Assembly: GCA_023460055.1 (NCBI GenBank)
Contig: JAEWRJ010000002.1
Location: forward strand, 1 to 39,340
DNA length: 39,340 nucleotides
Origin: Bacillota bacterium
Lineage (GTDB): Bacteria; Bacillota; Clostridia; Christensenellales; Aristaeellaceae
Reading direction: 5' to 3'
Under the pieces are notes generated by a model. That model worked only from the letters and a program-made list of their open reading frames with translations, did not search any database and was not told where the DNA came from. Positions 31,123-38,824 of the stretch are shown here, piece by piece. Position numbers and translations under genes: made by a program. Each line of letters starts with the position of its first letter. Positions within the stretch are counted from its first letter, which is position 1.

Positions 31123-31152
31123 ATTATAGCAATCCATGAGACTTTGTGTCAA
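31123..31152 (-). promoter_or_regulatory. Promoter of the DUF1858 gene
   Basis: On the minus strand TTGACA (31152-31147), 18 nt, TATAAT (31128-31123): consensus hexamers. Confidence 0.75.
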
Positions 31153-31172
31153 ATGAAATGGCCCTCCTTCGG

Positions 31173-31201
31173 TTGATAAAGACGGGCTTGTGCTGTATAC
31201 T
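31173..31201 (+). promoter_or_regulatory. Promoter of the rsuA-manA operon
   Basis: TTGATA (31173-31178), 17 nt, TATACT (31196-31201), 33 bp before the first start codon. It is divergent from the DUF1858 promoter. Confidence 0.7.
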
Positions 31202-31234
31202 GAACGAGGTCAAATGAGCTGAGGAGGACAAGAC

Positions 31235-32116
31235 ATGAGCCAGAGGCTATCGGGTCCGCACACGCGCGCGGCAAGCGCCAGCATCGGGCACTTCGGCCAG
31301 TATATTCTGATCACACTGGAGCAGCTTCTGCTTCGCGCAATCGCTCTGTCTCCCCTGATATACGCGCTGGTCAGCGGACAGTTTTTCGGCTTGCGCAGGG
31401 AGTATGTGCTGGCCGCGGCCCTGCTTTCCGCCCTTGTTCTATGGACTCTTCTGGCACTGCCCGCGCGTCTGCGCATGGGGGCTCAGCTAAGCGGCTGGTT
31501 CGGCGCGCAGATGGATGCGGGCAGCTGGTCTGACCGGCTGGCAAAAGGACTGGTCCCCTTTGCCAAGGCGCTTCCCCTGGTTTTGCCTGTCTTTATCTGC
31601 CTGTACATATTGTACTATGTCTTCAGCTTTTCGGGGTTCCCGGTATTTTTCAAGATGCTGGAATATCCGGGCAGCCTGATTGCGGGCATACTGGGCGGAT
31701 TGAGCGCGGATATCGTGATGACAATGGGCGTACTGGTCTGGGCAATCGTGCTTGCGATGCTTGCCTGGCTTGCCTTCCGGGGCTGGCGCAGGTTCATGGT
31801 GCCCTGTACTTATCTGCACCAATGCAGCCGGGCGAAGGGAAAGCCGGCAAAGCTGGCTGGCAGGATCACTATGATCAACTTCCTGATCGTTTTGCCTCCT
31901 GTAGCCATTTCGCTGGTGCTGCTGGCCCTGTCACTGGCGCCCAAACTCTCGGGCAGCATGATGTTTGACGTGCTGACCGTTGTTTCCGCGGTGACCGGGT
32001 TTGACTTCCCGGCGCATACGCTGACTCAGTGCGCGTGGGTGCTTGGGCTTGCATATCTGCCCTTTGTGCTTCTGCGCAAGGCTGCCATCGCGGCCGGCTT
32101 TCACGGCAGGACATGA
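31235..32116 (+). CDS. Multi-pass membrane protein of unknown function
   Basis: A 293-residue protein with about six hydrophobic segments, including ALSPLIYALVSGQFFGL, VLAAALLSALVLWTLLALP, ALPLVLPVFICLYILYYVF, MTMGVLVWAIVLAMLAWLAF and INFLIVLPPVAISLVLLALS. The loops are basic. No transporter or enzyme motif is visible and I do not recognise the family. The ATG at 31235 has GGAGG 7 nt upstream. The stop overlaps the rsuA start (ATGA), so the two are translationally coupled and this is the first gene of a seven-gene operon. Confidence 0.8.
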   Translation: MSQRLSGPHTRAASASIGHFGQYILITLEQLLLRAIALSPLIYALVSGQFFGLRREYVLAAALLSALVLWTLLALPARLRMGAQLSGWFGAQMDAGSWSDRLAKGLVPFAKALPLVLPVFICLYILYYVFSFSGFPVFFKMLEYPGSLIAGILGGLSADIVMTMGVLVWAIVLAMLAWLAFRGWRRFMVPCTYLHQCSRAKGKPAKLAGRITMINFLIVLPPVAISLVLLALSLAPKLSGSMMFDVLTVVSAVTGFDFPAHTLTQCAWVLGLAYLPFVLLRKAAIAAGFHGRT

Positions 32117-32838
32117 TACGGCTGGATAAGCTGCTCTCCTCTCTGGGGCTGGGAAGCAGAGCGCAGGTAAAGCAAATGATCCGGTCGGGTCGCGTCAGCG
32201 CGGGCGGAATCACCGCTCTTTCCGGTGACGCAAAGGTATCCCAGGAGGAGATCATCGCGGTGGACGGGGAGGCGCTTGACACCCGGACGCAGCGTCACCT
32301 GATGATGAACAAGCCCGCGGGCGTTCTCACCGCGGCGCGGGATGCCAGGCAGCCCACAGTGATGGATCTGCTGGCGCCTGTGTACCAGAGCCTGGAATGC
32401 ATGCCGGTAGGCCGTCTTGACAAGGACACAGAGGGGTTGCTTTTGTTTACCACAAACGGTCAGGCAGCCCATCGCCTGCTCGCCCCGCAAAAGCAGGTGC
32501 AAAAGCGCTACCTGGCCCGCGTGACGGGCAGGCTCACGCAAAGCGTCATGAAGCGCTTTGAAGAGGGCGTTGAGCTGGATGACTTCCGCGCGCTGCCGGC
32601 AACGCTCAATATTCTTGAAGCGGAGGATGACAGCAGCCTGGCTGAAGCCATTGTCTGCGAGGGCAAATTCCACCAGGTGAAGCGCATGTTTGCCGCCTGC
32701 GGGCATGAAGTGACAGCGCTGACGCGCCTGCAGTTCGGCCCGCTGATGCTGGATGAATCACTTGCGCCCGGTGAATACAGGGAGCTGAGCGCCGATGAGT
32801 GGCAGCAGCTATTGGAGGCCGCAGGATATGACAGCTGA
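32113..32838 (+). CDS. rsuA: 16S rRNA pseudouridine(516) synthase
   Basis: Converts U516 of 16S rRNA to pseudouridine. The 241-residue protein has an N-terminal S4 RNA-binding domain (MIRLDKLLSSLGLGSRAQVK) and the catalytic RsuA/RluB/E/F core with PVGRLDKDTEGLLLFT, holding the catalytic Asp, and GKFHQVKRMFAACGHEV, typical of RsuA. The start at 32113 overlaps the preceding stop; a longer frame upstream translates the neighbour's DNA. It overlaps the next methyltransferase gene by 11 nt, another rRNA-modification enzyme. Confidence 0.93.
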   Translation: MIRLDKLLSSLGLGSRAQVKQMIRSGRVSAGGITALSGDAKVSQEEIIAVDGEALDTRTQRHLMMNKPAGVLTAARDARQPTVMDLLAPVYQSLECMPVGRLDKDTEGLLLFTTNGQAAHRLLAPQKQVQKRYLARVTGRLTQSVMKRFEEGVELDDFRALPATLNILEAEDDSSLAEAIVCEGKFHQVKRMFAACGHEVTALTRLQFGPLMLDESLAPGEYRELSADEWQQLLEAAGYDS

Positions 32839-33445
32839 TACCCAGCAGTACTTTGCCCATGATCCCGAAAGCCTCAGCCGGGAAAAGGCTTTCAGGCTTG
32901 ACTGGAAGGGCCGCAGCTTCTCCTTTATCACCGACAACGGTGTTTTTTCAAAGGGCGAGCTGGATACTGGCACCGCCGTTCTGCTGAACGCCCTGCCGGA
33001 AAGCTTCTCGGGCCGCTTGCTTGATCTGGGCTGCGGCTGGGGGCCGGTCGGTGTGCTGGCGGGTGCCGGATGGCCGCAGGCCCGGGTGACGATGGCGGAT
33101 GTCAATCCCCGCGCGCTCGCGCTTGCCCGGCGCAACGCGGAGCAAAACGGCGTCCAGGCTGAAGCGGTGCTCAGCGACGGCTTTGATAACCTCGATGGTG
33201 AGTTTGATCTGATCGCCCTGAACCCGCCCATCCGAGCCGGAAAAGAAACGGTATACCGCCTGTTCCGGGAAGCTGCGGAGCATTTAAGCCCGGACGGCGC
33301 ACTCTGCATCGTGATCCGCAAGCAGCAGGGAGCGCCCAGCGCGCAAAAGTACCTTTCCGGGCTGTTCCATTCTGTGCAGACCATCGCCCGAAAAGGCGGT
33401 TACCATGTATTTCGATGCGAAGGGAGCAATCATCATGCCGTTTGA
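32828..33445 (+). CDS. RsmC-like class I methyltransferase
   Basis: A 205-residue SAM-dependent methyltransferase like the C-terminal domain of 16S rRNA (guanine-N2) methyltransferase RsmC. It starts MTADTQQYFAHDPESLS. SAM motif I is LLDLGCGWGPVGVLAG, motif IV is NPPIRAGKET, and IVIRKQQGAPSAQKYL lies near the end. Single-domain versions are common in Bacillota and may methylate rRNA. The start at 32828 lies within the rsuA end. Its last codons overlap the start of the aminotransferase gene by 11 nt. Confidence 0.9.
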   Translation: MTADTQQYFAHDPESLSREKAFRLDWKGRSFSFITDNGVFSKGELDTGTAVLLNALPESFSGRLLDLGCGWGPVGVLAGAGWPQARVTMADVNPRALALARRNAEQNGVQAEAVLSDGFDNLDGEFDLIALNPPIRAGKETVYRLFREAAEHLSPDGALCIVIRKQQGAPSAQKYLSGLFHSVQTIARKGGYHVFRCEGSNHHAV

Positions 33446-34601
33446 CGCCTCCTTTTTCGATGCCGGTCCGGACCGATCCGGGACGGCTTCCGTCAAGTGG
33501 AGCCAGCCGGGGTTCTGTCCTGAGGGCCATATTCCCCTGTGGGTCGCTGATATGGATTTTGCCTGCGCGCCCGCGATCACGGAAGCCCTGGTCAACCGGG
33601 CAGGGCACCCAAGCTACGGCTATACCTATACGGGTGATGAGGACAGGCAGGCCTTTTGCGCCTGGTGGCAGCGCCGCCACGGTGTTAGCTTGAAGGCTTC
33701 CGATATCGGCCTTTTACCCAGCGTGGTGTCCGGCTTGCGTGTCGGCGTGGAGGAGTTTACAAAGCCCGGTGAAGGCGTCATCATCCAGCCGCCGGTCTAC
33801 GGACCATTCTATGCCTCCATCGAGGACGCGGGCCGCAAGGTGCTTGAAGCGCCCCTGCGCCGCAGTGCCCAGGGACACTACACGATGGATCTGGATGCCG
33901 TCGAAGCCCGCCTGAAGCAGGGCGCGCGGCTGATGATTCTTTGCAACCCGCACAACCCGGTCGGCCGCGCCTGGTCCCGGGAGGAGCTGCTCAGCCTGAC
34001 AGTGCTGCTGGGCCAATATGATTGTATGCTGATATCGGATGAAATCCACGCCGATTTTGTTTACAGCCCGGCCAGGTTCACCTCGCTGCTCAGCCTGAAC
34101 TATGAGCGGCTCCTCGTGCTGGCCGCCGCGTCCAAGACCTTCAACCTGGCGGGGCTCCAGCAGGCAAACATCGTCTGCCGGGATGCTTCCAGGATGCGGG
34201 CCGTCAGCGCGCGTCTTCACCGTGCCGGCGTAGAGGCGGGCAACCTGTTCGCCCTCACTGCCACACGCGCGGCTTATGAGCACGGCGCCCAATGGCTGGA
34301 CGGGCTGCTCCATTACCTGAGCGGCAGCCGGAATATCCTGGCTGACAGCCTCAAAACGCTTCTGCCTGAAGCGATACTGACCCCCATCGAGGCCACCTAT
34401 CTGGCTTGGGTGGATGTCAGCGCCTACGGCACGAACAATGAAGACCGCTACCGCCGCTGTGAGCAGGCACTGGTATTGCCCACCAACGGCACCTTCTTCG
34501 GTAAAGAGGCGGGCGAGGGCTTTATGCGTCTCAACTTTGGCTGTCCCCGCGGCCAGCTGATACAGGGACTGGAACGCTTCGCGAGAGCTTTGAATGAATA
34601 A
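33435..34601 (+). CDS. MalY/PatB-like aminotransferase (C-S lyase)
   Basis: PLP enzyme of fold type I, 388 residues, in the MalY/PatB subfamily that cleaves cystathionine or related C-S bonds. Evidence: substrate-side IPLWVADMDFACAPAITEAL, YGYT, QPPVYGPFY, LCNPHNPVGRAWS, ISDEIHADFVYSP, and AASKTFNLAGLQQ with the Schiff-base lysine; C-terminal MRLNFGCPRGQL with the carboxylate-binding Arg. The start at 33435 has AGGGAG 8 nt upstream. The exact substrate is not predictable. It is coupled to pepV downstream with short overlap or spacing. Confidence 0.9.
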   Translation: MPFDASFFDAGPDRSGTASVKWSQPGFCPEGHIPLWVADMDFACAPAITEALVNRAGHPSYGYTYTGDEDRQAFCAWWQRRHGVSLKASDIGLLPSVVSGLRVGVEEFTKPGEGVIIQPPVYGPFYASIEDAGRKVLEAPLRRSAQGHYTMDLDAVEARLKQGARLMILCNPHNPVGRAWSREELLSLTVLLGQYDCMLISDEIHADFVYSPARFTSLLSLNYERLLVLAAASKTFNLAGLQQANIVCRDASRMRAVSARLHRAGVEAGNLFALTATRAAYEHGAQWLDGLLHYLSGSRNILADSLKTLLPEAILTPIEATYLAWVDVSAYGTNNEDRYRRCEQALVLPTNGTFFGKEAGEGFMRLNFGCPRGQLIQGLERFARALNE

Positions 34602-34620
34602 GGAAAGGATGATCGATCAT

Positions 34621-35991
34621 ATGAATGAACTGGATAAGGTGCTTGACAGCCTAAAGGATGAGATGATATCCACCGTGCAGGAATGGGTGCGCGTACCCAG
34701 TGTCGCCAATGACGATGTACAGCCCGGCGCGCCCTTCGGCCCTGTCGTTCGTCAGATGCTTGATAAGGCAATGGAGGACGCGGACAAGCTTGGCTTTAAG
34801 ACCGAAATCTTCGATGGTTTCATCGGCCACGCCGATCTGGGCGAGGGTGATGATGAGGAAGCGCTGGCCATCCTGGCACACTTGGATGTAGTACCTGTAG
34901 GCGACGGATGGACGCTTGAGCCCTTCGGCGCCCAGATCAAGGATGGCAAGGTCTATGGCCGGGGCACCAGCGATGATAAGGGACCTGCCGTCGCGGCCAT
35001 GTATGCCATGAAGGCTGTTCAGCAAGCAGGCATCCCCCTGAAGCGAAAGGTGCGCCTGATTCTGGGTTGCGATGAAGAAAGCAATTGGAAGGATATTGAG
35101 CATTACAAAAAGGTGGCGCATATGCCCCGCATGGGGTTCAGCCCGGATGCCTGCTACCCGGTCATCAACATCGAAAAAGGTATGTGCGGCTTGGGTCTGA
35201 CTGCCCCGGTCACCGGGGAAGGCCTTGAGATACTCTCCTTTGACGTGGGTGAGCGCCCCAACGTGGTGCCCGGCCAGGCCGTGGCCACCATCAAAGGCGG
35301 CATTGAGCTGGCCGAAAAGGCCGGTCAGATCTCCCGCAAATACGGCTGGCCGGTTGCGGCCGAAGCCAGGGACGGCATCGTCACCCTGACCGCCACCGGC
35401 ATCAATGGCCACGCTGCCATGCCTGAATCCGCCCGTAATGCCATCGGCCAGATGCTGATCACCCTGCGTGATCTGGGCGCCCTGGGCCCCATCAAGACCC
35501 TGGCCGACGCTATAGGCACCGAGTACAACGGCGAAAGCCTCGGCATCAAGGTGGAGGATAAAATTTCGGGGCCGCTCACCTGCAACATGGGCATCATTCG
35601 CGTGAACGCCCAGCGCGTGTACGCAAGGCTCGATATCCGCTTCCCGCTGCTTGTCAACCCCGAGATGCTGACCCATGTGATACGCCAGCATCTCCCCGGT
35701 ATAGCTGTCGAGGACGCGCGCGCCAAGACGCCGCACTATGTCCCCGAAAACAGCGAGCTGGTACAGTCTCTTCTTGACGCCTACCACGAGGTAAGCGGCC
35801 TTGAAAAGAAGGCGCTGGCCATCGGCGGCGGCACCTACGCAAGATCCCTGCGCGAGGGTGTAGCCTTCGGCGCGGCCTTCCCGGATGAAGAGGATGTCGC
35901 CCACCAGGCCGACGAGTATATCAGCATTGAGAGCCTGACCAAGAGCATGAAAATCATCGCCTACGCCATCGTCAAGCTGGCAGGCGCTTAA
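34621..35991 (+). CDS. pepV: Dipeptidase PepV (M20 family)
   Basis: Zinc-dependent dipeptidase of about 456 residues, cytoplasmic, releasing amino acids from dipeptides. M20/Sapep motifs: ILAHLDVVPVGDGW (first metal His and Asp), VYGRGTSDDKGPAVAAMYAM (bridging Asp), LILGCDEESNWKDIEHY (catalytic Glu-Glu), and AIGGGTYARSLREGVAFGAAF near the C-terminus. Three in-frame starts are possible (34594, 34609, 34621). I give 34621 because AAAGGA lies upstream and MNELDKVLDSLKDEM fits the family start; 34609 is nearly as good. Confidence 0.92.
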   Translation: MNELDKVLDSLKDEMISTVQEWVRVPSVANDDVQPGAPFGPVVRQMLDKAMEDADKLGFKTEIFDGFIGHADLGEGDDEEALAILAHLDVVPVGDGWTLEPFGAQIKDGKVYGRGTSDDKGPAVAAMYAMKAVQQAGIPLKRKVRLILGCDEESNWKDIEHYKKVAHMPRMGFSPDACYPVINIEKGMCGLGLTAPVTGEGLEILSFDVGERPNVVPGQAVATIKGGIELAEKAGQISRKYGWPVAAEARDGIVTLTATGINGHAAMPESARNAIGQMLITLRDLGALGPIKTLADAIGTEYNGESLGIKVEDKISGPLTCNMGIIRVNAQRVYARLDIRFPLLVNPEMLTHVIRQHLPGIAVEDARAKTPHYVPENSELVQSLLDAYHEVSGLEKKALAIGGGTYARSLREGVAFGAAFPDEEDVAHQADEYISIESLTKSMKIIAYAIVKLAGA

Positions 35992-36013
35992 TTACGAAGG
36001 AGGATCCCCACCA

Positions 36014-36379
36014 ATGTCCCAGATCAAAGAACAGCTCATCACCTGCATCAACTGCCCGGTCGGCTGCCGCATGACAGTCCGCGTACAGGACGGGCAGGTG
36101 ATCTCTGTCGCCGATAATCAGTGCAAGCGCGGCGATGTATATGCCCGCCAGGAATCCGTACTGCCGCTGCGCATGGTGACCGCCGTAGCACTGGTAGAAG
36201 ATAGCGATACCCCCATCAGCCTGAAAACCGCCTCCCCCATCCCCAAGGATAAGATCAATGACGTGATGAAGGCTGTCAATTCGCTCAAGCTGCAGCTGCC
36301 GATCAATATCGGCGATGTGCTGCTGAGAAACGCGGCGGATACGGGCGTTGACCTGGTAGCCACCCGCATGCTGCCCTAA
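36014..36379 (+). CDS. DUF1667 domain protein
   Basis: A 121-residue protein with four conserved cysteines, LITCINCPVGCRMTV and NQCKRGDVYARQE, followed by VKT-like SLKTASPIPKDKI and a C-terminal LPINIGDVLLRNAADTGVDL. This is the DUF1667 family, usually encoded with anaerobic glycerol-3-phosphate or NAD(FAD) oxidoreductases; here it is not, and sits between pepV and manA. A metal or Fe-S site at the cysteines is plausible. Start at 36014 with GGAGGA upstream (about 7-8 nt). Confidence 0.9.
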   Translation: MSQIKEQLITCINCPVGCRMTVRVQDGQVISVADNQCKRGDVYARQESVLPLRMVTAVALVEDSDTPISLKTASPIPKDKINDVMKAVNSLKLQLPINIGDVLLRNAADTGVDLVATRMLP

Positions 36380-36394
36380 GAAAGCGAGGCACTC

Positions 36395-37357
36395 ATGCCC
36401 CTTCCCCCTATTCTGATGTATCCCAGCTTCCGCCATGGCAAAGCAACCCCTTGGGGCGGCGCGCGTCTGCGGGACCTGTACCATAAGGAAACGCCCGATC
36501 CCAAGACCGGCGAAAGCCTGGAGGTCAGCGTCATCCCGGGCCTCAACAGCACAGACTCGGAAGGAACCCAATTAAGCCGGCTGATCGAGCGCTATGGCAA
36601 GGCCCTGACCGGTACAGAGATCAAGGGTGATTTTCCCCTGCTGCTCAAGCTGATAGACGCGCGGGAGGCGCTGAGTGTACAGGTTCATCCGAATGATGCC
36701 TATGCCTTGAAAAATGAGAATAAGCTGGGAAAAACCGAGGCCTGGGTCGTGTTGGACGCGAAGCCTAACGCGAAGCTTGTCTATGGCATCAAGGAAGGCG
36801 TGAATTCCGCCGATTTGGCGGAGGCCGCCGAGAAGGGCCGGGCGCTGGAAGACCTGCTGCGCTATGTAGACGTCAAGAAGGGTGATGTGCTGCACATCCC
36901 CGCGGGGACTGTGCACGCCATCGGCGAGGGCATCGTGCTTTATGAAATTCAGCAGTCAAGCGACGTGACTTACCGCTTTTACGATTGGGGACGCCGCGAT
37001 GAGCGCGGCAACAGGCGAACCCTGCACACCAAGCAGGCCCTGGATGTGACGAAGCTCGGCCCACCGCCTGAGAAAGCCATTCCCTCAGCGCTCCCTCTTG
37101 AAGGAGCAGGGCACCTGGAGCAGCTTCTATCCACTCCCTACTTCACTATCCTGCGCTACACAAACTGCGAAAACGCTCTCCTGAGCGCTGACCGCAGGCG
37201 CTTCGGCATGCTGACTGCCCTCTCGCCTGCCCGGCTTTACTATGCCGACCGAAGCTTGCAGCTGGCAGCCGGGCAAACCGTTTTACTGCCAGCCAACGGT
37301 GAGGACCTGCGGCTGTGGGGAGATGAATTCCTATTCAGCTGTCCAACAGTGAAGTAA
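36395..37357 (+). CDS. manA: Mannose-6-phosphate isomerase, class I
   Basis: Zinc enzyme interconverting fructose-6-phosphate and mannose-6-phosphate, the entry to GDP-mannose. The 320-residue protein has the cupin metal site QVHPNDAYAL and GDVLHIPAGTVHAIGEGIVL, active-site TEAWVVLDAK, and YEIQQSSDVTYRFYDWGR, all typical of the short Bacillota ManA. It is last in the operon, 15 bp after the DUF1667 gene, and is followed by a strong terminator. It feeds the manC-gmd-fcl branch at the other end of the window once phosphomannomutase (not seen here) is supplied. Confidence 0.94.
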   Translation: MPLPPILMYPSFRHGKATPWGGARLRDLYHKETPDPKTGESLEVSVIPGLNSTDSEGTQLSRLIERYGKALTGTEIKGDFPLLLKLIDAREALSVQVHPNDAYALKNENKLGKTEAWVVLDAKPNAKLVYGIKEGVNSADLAEAAEKGRALEDLLRYVDVKKGDVLHIPAGTVHAIGEGIVLYEIQQSSDVTYRFYDWGRRDERGNRRTLHTKQALDVTKLGPPPEKAIPSALPLEGAGHLEQLLSTPYFTILRYTNCENALLSADRRRFGMLTALSPARLYYADRSLQLAAGQTVLLPANGEDLRLWGDEFLFSCPTVK

Positions 37358-37375
37358 GCTCTTTTCACACAGATA

Positions 37376-37416
37376 CTGGCCGCGGATTGTATTATGAATC
37401 CGCGGCCAGCTTTTTT
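37376..37416 (+). terminator. Terminator between manA and tyrS (bidirectional)
   Basis: A long perfect stem (CTGGCCGCGGATT at 37376-37388, AATCCGCGGCCAG at 37397-37409) with an 8-nt loop, then CTTTTTT on the plus strand. On the minus strand the stem is followed by a less clear T-run, so it serves manA best. Confidence 0.9.
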
Positions 37417-37425
37417 ACATCAGTA

Positions 37426-38594
37426 TCATCCCTTGAATCTGACCTTCACAAACCGGTTCTTCCCCCGGCTGATCACAGCCTCCCCGCAGAGCGCCGTATA
37501 CGCATCATCGACAGCCAGGCCGTTCACCTTGATTCCCCCTCCCTCCACCAAACGCCGCGCCTGGGAACCTGACTGGGCAAAGCCCGCCAGCTTCAGCACC
37601 TCCGCCAGAGGCATAGAGGCCGCGTCAATGCAGAGCGATTCCATAGTTTCCGGGGAGGCACCGCCCGCTACGCTGTCATAGCGATGTTCGGCAGCCACGA
37701 TCAATTCCTCCCCATGATACATGCATAGAATCTCCCGGGCATAGAGGCGGTGCGCTGTGCGGATATCACACCTTATCGCATCTTCGTACTGCTGCTTTTC
37801 AATATCTGTCGTCAGCCTGAAATAGTCAGCCAGCACGCTATCCGGAACCCTCATGCACTTTTCAAACATGACCTCGGCAGGTTCATCAATGCCAATGTAA
37901 TTATCCAGAGACTTGCTCATCTTATCCGCGCCATCAAGGCCGGGCAGCAAGGGGAAAGTGATCACCTCCTGGCGTTCCTGCCCGTACTCCTTCTGCAGCT
38001 CTCGTCCCACCAGCAGGTTGAAGGTTTGATCCGTACCGCCAATCTCAATATCCGCGTTCAGCGCAACGGAGTCATAGCCCTGCATCAGGGGATACAGCAG
38101 TCATGCAAACCGATAGGCCGCTTCTCTTCAAAACGCCTGGCAATGCCCTCGCGCTCCAAGACCCGGGCTAGGGTATACTTGCCGGCCAGGGAGAGCACAT
38201 CGCTGAAACTCATGGCCCCCAGCCATGAGGATTTGTACTCAACGCGCGCCTTTGAGACATCAAGTATCTTTGCGACCTGTTCAAAATAACTGCGGCCGTT
38301 CTCTCTGGTCTGCTCAAAAGTGAGCGGAACGCGCGCCTTGCTGCGCCCTGAGGAATCGCTGATCATCCCGGTGAAATCGCCGATCACAAAGATGATCTCA
38401 TGTCCCGCGTCCTGCAGCCTGTGCAGCATGCGCAAGGGGACCGAGTGCCCCAGATGCAAATCAGGCCTGGAGGGGTCGGCACCAAAATTCACCCGAAGCG
38501 GCCTTCCTTCTGCCAGCTTTTGCCTCAAGCCTTCCCTTGCAAAGATATCCACTGCCAATTGTTCCAGGGTATCCATAAGCTTTGAACCATTCAT
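37426..38594 (-). pseudogene. tyrS: Tyrosine--tRNA ligase, frameshifted
   Basis: The N-terminal part (38594-38101) has DLHLGHSVPLRMLH (class I HIGH-type motif) and ends EEKRPIGLHD, then runs into a stop as CCIP. The C-terminal part continues in another frame, LMQGYDSVALNADIEIGGTD, with ADKMSKSLDN (KMSKS) and a C-terminal S4 domain. One extra base between 38100 and 38101 gives HDLLYPLMQGYD, as in normal TyrRS, and a 389-residue protein. The start at 38594 has GGAGG upstream. TyrRS is essential, so this is a sequencing error, or another tyrS exists, or the gene is dead. It lies behind a Tyr attenuator. Confidence 0.9.
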
Positions 38595-38613
38595 CGCCCT
38601 ATCTCCTCCCAAT

Positions 38614-38649
38614 TAAAAACAGCCCAGAGCAAAAAGCCCTGAGCCGCTG
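38614..38649 (-). terminator. Attenuator terminator upstream of tyrS
   Basis: On the minus strand GCTCAGGGC pairs with GCTCTGGGC (two wobble pairs) around TTTTT, followed by TGTTTTTAATT, ending 3-5 nt before the tyrS ribosome-binding site. A competing pairing AGCCCGGAG (38693-38685) with CTCAGGGCT (38643-38635) would prevent it. Confidence 0.75.
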
Positions 38650-38667
38650 TGCCGTACTGCTGTGAAA

Positions 38668-38754
38668 CTAATGCGTCAGCAAAACTCCGGGCTGCCTGCG
38701 ATACGCATAGGCAGCCTGACCGGAATAGCTGATCGAATGAATGACGGGTTTCAC
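38668..38754 (-). CDS. Tyrosine-rich leader peptide of tyrS
   Basis: A 28-residue open frame: GTG start at 38754, GGAGG exactly 6 nt upstream, stop TAG at 38670-38668. The central part SYSGQAAYAYRR has three Tyr codons (all TAT). Two of them lie in the loop of a perfect 7-bp hairpin (38715-38709 with 38697-38691, GCTGCCT/AGGCAGC). The stop is 19 nt before the terminator hairpin. This matches ribosome-mediated attenuation: stalling at Tyr codons when charged tRNA-Tyr is low would open the first hairpin, allow the antiterminator and permit tyrS transcription. Confidence 0.65.
   Translation of the reverse strand: MKPVIHSISYSGQAAYAYRRQPGVLLTH
38685..38715 (-). promoter_or_regulatory. Attenuator pause hairpin and antiterminator arm
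   Basis: GCTGCCT (38715-38709) and AGGCAGC (38697-38691) form the 1:2 hairpin across TAT GCG TAT. The segment AGCCCGGAG (38693-38685) can alternatively pair, 8 of 9 positions, with the 5' arm of the terminator. Confidence 0.6.
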
Positions 38755-38782
38755 GGTGTTCCTCCAACATTTAGTTTGTGAC

Positions 38783-38812
38783 ATTGTAAACGGTTCAGCA
38801 GGGACAAGTCAA
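38783..38812 (-). promoter_or_regulatory. Promoter of the tyrS leader
   Basis: On the minus strand TTGACT (38812-38807), 18 nt, TACAAT (38788-38783). Transcription would start about 10 nt before the leader-peptide ribosome-binding site. Confidence 0.65.
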
Positions 38813-38824
38813 GATAAACATCGT

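Noticed and set aside
34651..35904. 417-codon minus-strand frame opposite pepV
   Set aside because: Shadow frame; pepV has all M20 motifs on the plus strand.
38595..38812. T-box leader for tyrS
   Set aside because: The GGTGGTACCGCG-type sequence is absent; the structures seen fit a leader-peptide attenuator instead.
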